5,855 bases of DNA, from the NCBI GenBank assembly GCA_041628815.1, contig JBFKOL010000285.1, positions 1 to 5,855 on the forward strand. The letters run 5' to 3'. The stretch's first letter is position 1. Each line of letters begins with the position of its first letter. The position numbers and the translations under genes are program-made. The notes beneath the pieces are model-generated. The model was not told where the DNA came from. It worked only from the letters and a program-made list of their open reading frames with translations, and searched no databases. This document shows positions 1 through 5,794 of the stretch, one piece after another. This stretch comes from JBFKOL01 sp041628815. Lineage in GTDB: Bacteria > Bacteroidota > Bacteroidia > Chitinophagales > Saprospiraceae.

Positions 1-2
1 AC

Positions 3-2141
3 TACTTCAACCCTCATGCTCAACGGATTATGGAGGGGATGATGAATGGTGCGAAGCTGGCCGTCATGGATCCCAGATTGTCTAATACAGCAAGCATGGC
101 TGACTATTGGATGCCGACCTATCCCGGAACGGAAGCCGCAGTTTTACTGGCCATGGCCAAGGTTATATTGGATGAAGATCTCTATGACCGGGAATATATG
201 GAAACATGGGTCAACTGGCAGGAATATCTCGAACATGTTCATCCGGACAGAAAAAGAACTTTCGATACCTTCATTGAAGCAATCCGAGAAGAATATAGGG
301 AGTATACACCGGAGTTTGCCGCAAAGGAAAGTGGTGTAAAAGCAGCAATGGTTGTGGAAGTCGCCAGAAAAATTGGGAAAGCAGGGTCAAGGTTCGCCAC
401 ACACAACTGGCGGTCAGCAGGTAGCGGGAATCTTGGAGGCTGGGCGGTAGCACGTTGCCTTCACTTCCTGAACGTTCTCACGGGAAGCGTAGGTACTGTA
501 GGAGGTACCTCACCCAGTGCTTGGAACAAATTTCATCCCACATTCTTTGATAATCCTCCCAAACCCAAATTCTGGAATGAATTGCATTTCCCCAATGAAT
601 ACCCGCTGGCCATGTTTGAAATGAGTTTCCTTCTGCCCCATATGCTCAAGGACGGGAGGGGGTTTATGGATGTGTACTTCTCAAGGGTATTCAATCCGGT
701 GTGGACCTATCCCGATGGGTTCACCTGGATGGAAGCTTATTCCGATGAAAAATATTTTGGCCTGCACGCAGCCCTCACTCCCACATGGAACGAGACTGCT
801 TTCTTTGCTGACTATGTGCTGCCCATGGGTCATTCTTCCGAGCGGCACGACCTGAATACGTATGCCACCCACTCGGGGACATGGATCGCTTTCAGACAAC
901 CCGTTCTTCGCGAAGCTGCGCGGAGGGCCGGTAAAGAGGTCAATTTCACCTATGAGGTAAATCCCGGGGAAGTTTGGGAAGAAGACGAATTCTGGATTGA
1001 GCTCAGTTGGAGAATCGATCCCGATGGATCCATGGGCATCAGGAAGCATTTTGAGTCGCCTTATCGCCCGGGTGAAAAGATCAACATTAATGAATATTAT
1101 CAATACATCTTTGAGCATACCAAAGGCCTGCCTGAAGCTGCGGCAAAAGAGGGCCTCACTGAATTGCAGTACATGCGCAAGTACGGTGCCTTCGAAGTAG
1201 AAAAGCACGGCTATAAGAAAAACGAAAACCCGCTGACCCAGGAACAATTAAAAGGAGCTACCGTTGATCCGGTTACCAAAGTGATTCGCAAGGACGGCAA
1301 AGATATCGGTATCGAAGTAAAAGGTAAGGCTGTGGTGGGATTCCCAACCCCGTCGAGAAAACAAGAATTTTTCTCGCAGACGATGGTGGATTGGAAATGG
1401 CCTGAGTACGCTATTCCTACCTACATCAAAAGCCACATCCACGAGGAGGTGCTGGATAAATCCAAAGGAGAATATGTGCTGGTGCCTACGTTCAGGCTTC
1501 CCACTTTGATACATTCCAGGTCGGGTAATGCCAAATGGCTGATGGAAATCGCCAACAGAAACCCCATCTGGATGCATCCGTCCGACGCTGCGAAATGGGG
1601 ATTTAAAACAGGTGATCTTGTCAAGATGAATACGGATATTGGTTATTTCGTAGACAAGGTGTGGGTCACCGAAGGTATGAAGCCGGGAGTGGTTGCATGT
1701 TCACACCACCTTGGCCGGTGGCGCAGACCTCAGGACCAGGGAAACCGATGGGCGACCAATACCGTGAAAATCGAAAAACGAGAGGATGGCAAGTGGATCA
1801 TGAACACCAAATCAGGTATCAAACCCTTTCAAAGTTCAGATAAGGACTCGAAAAGAATTTTTTGGATCGACGGAGGAGTGCATCAGAACATCACTCATGC
1901 CGTTCATCCAGACCCAATCAGCGGGATGCATTGCTGGCATCAAAGGGTACGGATAGAAAAACCTGGTCAAGTCGACCGATACGGTGACATCATGGTTGAC
2001 ACCAAAAAGTCCATGGAAGTTTATCGCGAATGGATGAAGATGACTCGTCCTGCACCCGGGCCAGAAGGGCTACGAAGACCCTATTGGTTCAGAAGGCCCC
2101 TGAAACCGGTCAAAGAGGCTTATTACTTAACAAACACGTAA
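3..2141 (+). CDS. soeA: Molybdopterin oxidoreductase catalytic subunit, SoeA-like (5' partial)
   Basis: This is the C-terminal 712 residues of a DMSO-reductase-family molybdoenzyme. The frame is open to the left edge, so the ATG at 30 is internal and the N-terminal iron-sulfur domain, the Mo-ligand region and any Tat signal are not visible. Visible family features are the DPRLSNTASMADYW stretch (69-110), HNWRSAGSGNLGGW (from 402), the NETAFFADYVLP segment with a following SERHD (about 785-855), a TPSRKQEFF motif (from about 1344), and a C-terminal molybdopterin-guanine-dinucleotide-binding domain (about 1470-1950) with HHLGRWRR. The ending RRPLKPVKEAYYL resembles SoeA tails as I recall them. 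SoeA is the catalytic subunit of a membrane-bound sulfite dehydrogenase that oxidises sulfite to sulfate and feeds electrons through SoeB and SoeC to quinone. Membership of the superfamily is certain. The SoeA assignment rests on recalled motifs and the sulfur-gene neighbours. Alternatives are polysulfide/thiosulfate reductase (PsrA/PhsA) or ArxA-like catalytic subunits. No frameshift is seen. Confidence 0.85.
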   Translation, partial: YFNPHAQRIMEGMMNGAKLAVMDPRLSNTASMADYWMPTYPGTEAAVLLAMAKVILDEDLYDREYMETWVNWQEYLEHVHPDRKRTFDTFIEAIREEYREYTPEFAAKESGVKAAMVVEVARKIGKAGSRFATHNWRSAGSGNLGGWAVARCLHFLNVLTGSVGTVGGTSPSAWNKFHPTFFDNPPKPKFWNELHFPNEYPLAMFEMSFLLPHMLKDGRGFMDVYFSRVFNPVWTYPDGFTWMEAYSDEKYFGLHAALTPTWNETAFFADYVLPMGHSSERHDLNTYATHSGTWIAFRQPVLREAARRAGKEVNFTYEVNPGEVWEEDEFWIELSWRIDPDGSMGIRKHFESPYRPGEKININEYYQYIFEHTKGLPEAAAKEGLTELQYMRKYGAFEVEKHGYKKNENPLTQEQLKGATVDPVTKVIRKDGKDIGIEVKGKAVVGFPTPSRKQEFFSQTMVDWKWPEYAIPTYIKSHIHEEVLDKSKGEYVLVPTFRLPTLIHSRSGNAKWLMEIANRNPIWMHPSDAAKWGFKTGDLVKMNTDIGYFVDKVWVTEGMKPGVVACSHHLGRWRRPQDQGNRWATNTVKIEKREDGKWIMNTKSGIKPFQSSDKDSKRIFWIDGGVHQNITHAVHPDPISGMHCWHQRVRIEKPGQVDRYGDIMVDTKKSMEVYREWMKMTRPAPGPEGLRRPYWFRRPLKPVKEAYYLTNT

Positions 2142-2177
2142 TTATCTGAAGACATTGATTCGTTTTTTGAGTGCATG

Positions 2178-2202
2178 ACCCCATTAGAGGAAATGGGGTT
2201 TT
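2178..2202 (+). terminator. Intrinsic terminator after soeA-like gene
   Basis: A perfect 8-bp stem, ACCCCATT (2178-2185) with AATGGGGT (2192-2199), encloses a six-base loop and ends in a run of four T (2199-2202). It begins 36 bases after the stop codon. The T run is short, so termination may be partial. It implies that the molybdoenzyme gene is the last of its operon and that sulP has its own promoter. Confidence 0.7.
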
Positions 2203-2263
2203 GGATTAGCCTGCATCATCGGTTACCTGCCTGACAAAAACGCGCTTTTACCTGGTTAGAAGT

Positions 2264-2277
2264 GTGATTGCCATCAC
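2264..2277. promoter_or_regulatory. CRP/FNR-type operator upstream of sulP
   Basis: The sequence is GTGATTGCCATCAC, two perfect 5-bp arms around four bases. With the flanking T at 2263 it reads TGTGA-N6-TCAC, matching nine of the ten specified bases of the E. coli CRP consensus TGTGA-N6-TCACA. It has the 5-4-5 spacing typical of CRP/FNR-family sites. Its centre (2270.5) lies about 50 bases upstream of the preferred sulP start. An operator with the same arms precedes the cstB-like gene. Which regulator binds is not known from this window. Confidence 0.55.
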
Positions 2278-2300
2278 CTATCTTTTAGGTATAAAAAAAT

Positions 2301-2308
2301 CATCTTTG
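2301..2308 (+). promoter_or_regulatory. Candidate Bacteroidota -7 element for sulP
   Basis: CATCTTTG matches five of six fixed bases of the Bacteroidota -7 consensus TAnnTTTG. It begins 23 bases after the operator at 2264-2277. No good -33 TTTG is seen at the usual distance, which would fit an activator-dependent promoter. It predicts transcription starting near 2315, compatible with translation from the ATG at 2321. A competing sigma70-like pair, TTGCCA (2268-2273) and TATAAA (2290-2295) with a 16-base spacer, overlaps the operator. Confidence 0.35.
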
Positions 2309-2320
2309 CATATGCACATC

Positions 2321-4057
2321 ATGAGATCATTCTCTACCCTTATTCCCTTGTATGGAACATTGAAAAGTTACAAGACAGAAAATCTTAAGGGCGATCTTTC
2401 GGCAGGACTTACAGTGGGAGTAATGCTCATTCCCCAGGGTATGGCTTATGCCATGATTGCAGGGCTGCCTCCCATATACGGCTTATACGCCAGTACTCTT
2501 CCTCTGCTGATATATGCACTATTGGGCAGCTCGCGGCACCTTGCCGTCGGACCAGTTGCTATGGTATCGCTTCTTACCGCTTCCGGAATCGGTGCACTGG
2601 CCGAGGGAGGAACAGAGACCTACATTGCTCTTGCAATCGCACTGGCCTTTTTTGTGGGCCTCATTCAATTTCTCCTGGGCCTATTCAGGATGGGTTTCCT
2701 TGTCAATTTTTTATCGCACCCGGTCATTAGCGGGTTTACTTCTGCAGCGGCGTTGATCATAGGAATCAGCCAGCTAAAACACCTTCTTGGTTTCGAGATT
2801 CCCAGAACCCACTACGTCCATGAATCCCTGATCTATGCAATCCGTCACATAGGCGAAACAGATATCCTTACACTGGCCATAGGATTGGGTGGTGTTGCAA
2901 TGATCATGGGACTAAAAAGGTGGAAAAAATCACTGCCCGGAGCGTTGATAGCTGTGGTAATTGGTATCCTTTTGGTATCGGGATTCGATCTGGATCAAAA
3001 TGGTGTTCAAATTGTGGGAAGCGTACCTGAAGGATTGCCGTCTGTGATCATTCCTCATATCAACCTCGGTACAGCAACACAGCTCATGCCAATAGCCCTT
3101 GCCATTGCGCTTGTCAGCTTTATGGAAAGTATAGCTGTAGCAAAAGCTGTACAAGCCAAGCACAAGAATTATGAGGTAGATGCAAACCAGGAGTTGATAG
3201 CCTTGGGGGCAGCCAATATTGGCGGGTCTTTTGCCCAGTCCTACCCCGTTACCGGGGGATTTTCGCGAACGGCGGTCAATGACCAGGCCGGAGCCAACAC
3301 TTCGATTGCATCCATCGTGAGTGCCCTTCTTATCGTACTGACCTTACTTTTCTTCACTCCCCTTTTTTACAATCTACCCAATGCCATTCTTGCATCGGTG
3401 ATCATGGTAGCCGTGTTCGGTCTGATCGACTACAAGGAAACCATTCATTTGTGGCATTCTGACCGGTCGGACTTCTGGATGCTGATTATTACCTTTTTGG
3501 GTACCCTCACACTTGGCATTGAACTAGGAATCGGCCTGGGGGTCATACTGTCGCTCGTATTGCTGATTTATCGTACTACACGCCCTCATATGGCAGTGCT
3601 TGGCAAAGTGCCAGGGACACACTTTTATCGCAACAAGGAAAGATTTTCCGATGTAGAATGCAGGGATGACATGCTGATAGTGCGTTTTGATGCCGAGCTG
3701 TACTATGCCAATGTCAATTTCTTCAGGGAAACACTCGAGCGCCTGGAACAGGAGAAAGAAAATACCCTAAGAGCCGTCATTGTCAACGCAGAAAGTATCA
3801 ATAACATGGACAGTACTGCCATCAGAATGTTGAACGAGTTGATCGATGATCATCAATCCCGCGGAATAACACTCTACTTTACCGGCGTCATAGGACCCGT
3901 CAGAGACGCCCTTGAAAAGGGCGACATCATGGATAAACTGGGAGAGCCCGGTCTGTTCATGAGCGTAGAAGAGGCTGTCAATGCATTCGACAATCCATCA
4001 GCCAAAAAACGCCATTCTGAAAAGTTCAAGGAATACACCACGCAATCCAATGCATAA
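2321..4057 (+). CDS. SulP-family inorganic anion (sulfate) transporter with STAS domain
   Basis: This is an inner-membrane SulP/SLC26-family carrier, 578 residues from the preferred start. The transmembrane domain spans about residues 20-420. It contains the family signature around residues 50-80 (GLYASTLPLL, then GSSRHLAVGPVA) and the conserved stretch from FMESIAVAKAVQ (from residue 267) to GGFSRTAVN (about 312-320). A cytoplasmic STAS domain follows from about residue 421, with its typical NNMDSTA loop (D497, S498, T499). The frame stays open back to a GTG at 2264 and also holds an ATG at 2312. I prefer the ATG at 2321 because homologues begin close to the SFSTLIPLYGTLKSY segment and because the GTG lies inside a probable operator. 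Family members carry sulfate, bicarbonate or dicarboxylates, so substrate cannot be read from sequence. Flanking persulfide and sulfite oxidation genes favour sulfate or a related sulfur oxyanion. A terminator precedes the gene, and no convincing one follows it. Confidence 0.93.
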   Translation: MRSFSTLIPLYGTLKSYKTENLKGDLSAGLTVGVMLIPQGMAYAMIAGLPPIYGLYASTLPLLIYALLGSSRHLAVGPVAMVSLLTASGIGALAEGGTETYIALAIALAFFVGLIQFLLGLFRMGFLVNFLSHPVISGFTSAAALIIGISQLKHLLGFEIPRTHYVHESLIYAIRHIGETDILTLAIGLGGVAMIMGLKRWKKSLPGALIAVVIGILLVSGFDLDQNGVQIVGSVPEGLPSVIIPHINLGTATQLMPIALAIALVSFMESIAVAKAVQAKHKNYEVDANQELIALGAANIGGSFAQSYPVTGGFSRTAVNDQAGANTSIASIVSALLIVLTLLFFTPLFYNLPNAILASVIMVAVFGLIDYKETIHLWHSDRSDFWMLIITFLGTLTLGIELGIGLGVILSLVLLIYRTTRPHMAVLGKVPGTHFYRNKERFSDVECRDDMLIVRFDAELYYANVNFFRETLERLEQEKENTLRAVIVNAESINNMDSTAIRMLNELIDDHQSRGITLYFTGVIGPVRDALEKGDIMDKLGEPGLFMSVEEAVNAFDNPSAKKRHSEKFKEYTTQSNA

Positions 4058-4162
4058 CTCCGGCCAGTGACCAGTATTTCCAACTGTAATTTCCCATCAT
4101 CTTTTACCGTACTCTCAAAGTTAAATCCATCGGGAAATACACAGCGGCCCAAGGGATTCCCT

Positions 4163-4176
4163 GTGATCCGGATCAC
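4163..4176. promoter_or_regulatory. CRP/FNR-type operator upstream of cstB-like gene
   Basis: GTGATCCGGATCAC is a perfect 14-bp palindrome. With the T at 4162 it reads TGTGA-TCCGGA-TCAC, matching nine of ten specified bases of the CRP consensus. It shares both 5-bp arms and the four-base spacing with the site before sulP. Its centre lies about 67 bases upstream of the ATG at 4237 and about 43 bases upstream of the predicted transcription start, the distance expected for class II activation. This is a strong palindrome; the regulator is inferred. Confidence 0.6.
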
Positions 4177-4198
4177 TGAAAAAGCATTTCTGATGCCG

Positions 4199-4206
4199 GA
4201 ACTTTG
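4199..4206 (+). promoter_or_regulatory. Candidate -7 element for cstB-like gene
   Basis: GAACTTTG matches five of six fixed bases of TAnnTTTG. It lies 22 bases after the operator at 4163-4176, almost the same arrangement as before sulP. A weak -33 candidate, ACTG (4175-4178), sits 20 bases upstream and overlaps the operator edge. Transcription would begin near 4213, giving a leader of about 24 bases. Confidence 0.35.
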
Positions 4207-4219
4207 ATAATGTATCAAA
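4203..4219. promoter_or_regulatory. Second palindrome over predicted cstB start region
   Basis: TTTGATA (4203-4209) and TATCAAA (4213-4219) form perfect 7-bp arms around ATG. The inner part is TTGAT-N5-ATCAA, one base wider than the FNR/DNR consensus TTGAT-N4-ATCAA. It overlaps the candidate -7 element and covers the predicted transcription start, a position typical of a repressor site. It could also be a weak RNA hairpin in the leader. Confidence 0.4.
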
Positions 4220-4236
4220 ATAACAGACTGTAAATC

Positions 4237-5652
4237 ATGAAACTCGAACAAATCTACACAGGATGTCTCGCAGAAGCAGCTTACTATATAGAGTCCAAAG
4301 GCGAAGCTATCATCATCGATCCTTTACGTGAGGTTCAGCCCTATATTGACCGAGCAAACCGCGACGGGGCGACAATCAAATACATCTTTGAAACCCATTT
4401 CCATGCAGATTTTGTATCCGGTCATATTGACCTGGCCAAAAAGACAGGCGCCAAAATCGTTTACGGGCCTACGACTATGGAGACTGGTTTCGAAAAGACC
4501 GTCGCCGAGGACGGACAGATATTCAAAGTAGGAGATATCTCCTTCAAGGTTCTTCATACACCGGGTCACACTATGGAAAGCACCTGCTTCTTGCTGCGCG
4601 ATGAAAATGGCAAAGATGTGGGGCTATTCACTGGTGATACCCTGTTCATAGGTGATGTGGGCAGGCCGGACCTTGCACAGAAAGTAGTGGCGGACCTAAC
4701 ACAGGATAAATTGGCGGGATTTCTTTTTGACTCACTGAGAAATAAAATCATGCCGCTCAATGACGAAATCATCGTTTATCCGGCTCATGGAGCAGGAAGT
4801 GCCTGCGGGAAAAATATGAGCAAAGAGACTACCGATACGCTGGGCAATCAGAAAAAGACCAACTATGCCCTTGATCCTTCTATGACCAAGGAAGAGTTCA
4901 AAAAAGCCGTTCTGACAGGGCTGACTCCTCCTCCTGGTTATTTTCCTCAAAACGTGATGATGAATATCAAGGGCTACGAAAGTCTTGACAAGGTGCTCGA
5001 AAAAGGCGCCAGGGCATTGAGTCCACGCGCTTTTGAGACGGCCGCCAACGAAACCGACGCCATCATCCTGGATACGAGAAGCAAAGACGAATTCAGAAAT
5101 GGATTCATTCCGAATTCCATCTTCATCGGTCTTGATGGCAGCTTCGCGAGTTGGGTAGGCACCCTGATCCCCGATATCAAGCAAGAGATACTTTTTGTAG
5201 CCGATAAAGGCAGGGAGGAGGAAGTAGTCACAAGACTTGCGAGGGTCGGGTATGACCATGCCATAGGTTACCTGAAAGGAGGATTTGAAGCATGGAAAAA
5301 CGAAGGAAGAGAAACAGATAGGATTGACTCGGTGACAGTTCCACAGCTACAGAAAGAATTGAGCAAAGGTAATCTTATCGATGTACGACGTGCCAGTGAA
5401 TACGGTAGTGAACACGTACTGGATGCCATCAACGCACCACTTGACTACATCAACGAAAGTATGTCTTTGGTTGATAAAGACAAGAGACAATATGTCCACT
5501 GTGCCTCTGGATACCGCTCAGTGGTCTTTATCTCCATTCTCCAGGCACGGGGATACCGAAATTTTGTGGATGTAATGGGTGGATTCAAGGAGATCAAAGA
5601 AAACGGTAAATTCAAAATATCGGACTATGTATGTCCGACTACGATGCTGTAA
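4237..5652 (+). CDS. Persulfide dioxygenase-rhodanese fusion, CstB-like
   Basis: The protein has 471 residues and three parts. Residues 1-240 form a metallo-beta-lactamase-fold persulfide dioxygenase of the ETHE1 type with THFHADF (H54, H56, D58), H111 in HTPGH, D134 in TGDT and H184 in PAHG. By analogy with ETHE1, a single iron would be held by H54, H111 and D134. Residues 262-360 are a rhodanese-like domain whose catalytic cysteine position is A322, so it is probably inactive. Residues 365-462 are a second rhodanese domain with an intact CASGYRS loop (C422). Staphylococcal CstB has the same order, and C190 in GAGSACG probably matches its extra cysteine in the dioxygenase domain. Such enzymes oxidise low-molecular-weight persulfides to sulfite and, with the rhodanese, to thiosulfate. 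There is no signal peptide, so it should be cytoplasmic. The ATG at 4237 gives the normal family N-terminus. A strong terminator follows. Database names may be MBL-fold hydrolase or rhodanese. Confidence 0.93.
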   Translation: MKLEQIYTGCLAEAAYYIESKGEAIIIDPLREVQPYIDRANRDGATIKYIFETHFHADFVSGHIDLAKKTGAKIVYGPTTMETGFEKTVAEDGQIFKVGDISFKVLHTPGHTMESTCFLLRDENGKDVGLFTGDTLFIGDVGRPDLAQKVVADLTQDKLAGFLFDSLRNKIMPLNDEIIVYPAHGAGSACGKNMSKETTDTLGNQKKTNYALDPSMTKEEFKKAVLTGLTPPPGYFPQNVMMNIKGYESLDKVLEKGARALSPRAFETAANETDAIILDTRSKDEFRNGFIPNSIFIGLDGSFASWVGTLIPDIKQEILFVADKGREEEVVTRLARVGYDHAIGYLKGGFEAWKNEGRETDRIDSVTVPQLQKELSKGNLIDVRRASEYGSEHVLDAINAPLDYINESMSLVDKDKRQYVHCASGYRSVVFISILQARGYRNFVDVMGGFKEIKENGKFKISDYVCPTTML

Positions 5653-5682
5653 ATCATCGATTTACGGACGTTGACAGGTTGC

Positions 5683-5714
5683 GGAGTGCATGACCTTCAT
5701 GCGCTCCTTTTTTT
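5683..5714 (+). terminator. Strong intrinsic terminator after cstB-like gene
   Basis: An 11-bp stem, GGAGTGCATGA (5683-5693) with TCATGCGCTCC (5697-5707), has one T-G wobble and a three-base loop, and is followed directly by seven T (5708-5714). It begins 30 bases after the stop codon and is the clearest terminator in the window. Confidence 0.9.
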
Positions 5715-5753
5715 ATCCTCAAAGACTTCACTCTGCCTATCAGCAATTCACCT

Positions 5754-5767
5754 TACAATTGATTGTA
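5754..5767. promoter_or_regulatory. Inverted repeat upstream of the right-edge gene
   Basis: TACAAT (5754-5759) and ATTGTA (5762-5767) are perfect 6-bp arms around TG, 27 bases before the ATG at 5795. The sequence differs from the operators before sulP and the cstB-like gene. TTGATT (5759-5764) and TATCAT (5782-5787), 17 bases apart, are a loose sigma70-like pair here, so the repeat would overlap the promoter. The evidence is limited to symmetry and position. Confidence 0.3.
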
Positions 5768-5794
5768 GTATCTTGACTTTATATCATTTGAATT

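Noticed and set aside
681..1247. A 188-codon open frame on the minus strand
   Set aside because: It lies wholly inside the molybdoenzyme coding sequence, whose frame is continuous and rich in family motifs, so it is a shadow of that gene.
2236..2250. AAAAACGCGCTTTTA as an operator or hairpin
   Set aside because: The arms do not pair symmetrically around the GCGC core, so it is not a true inverted repeat.
2223..2254. Direct repeat TTACCTG at 2223-2229 and 2248-2254, 25 bases apart
   Set aside because: Seven bases is too short to be significant, and nothing similar is seen before the cstB-like gene.
4153..4161. Small palindrome GGGATTCCC considered as a sulP terminator
   Set aside because: The four-base arms around one base cannot form a hairpin, and no T run follows. 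I find no convincing terminator between sulP and the cstB-like gene.
3874..4251. A 125-codon open frame on the minus strand spanning the sulP-cstB gap and the end of sulP
   Set aside because: It overlaps the last 184 bases of a certain gene, runs through both palindromes and the cstB-like start, and its translation resembles no family I know. It is most likely a chance frame, though the stretch over about 4060-4180 could be a decayed gene remnant.
4732..5259. A 175-codon open frame on the minus strand
   Set aside because: It lies entirely within the cstB-like gene and has no recognisable domain; it is a shadow frame.
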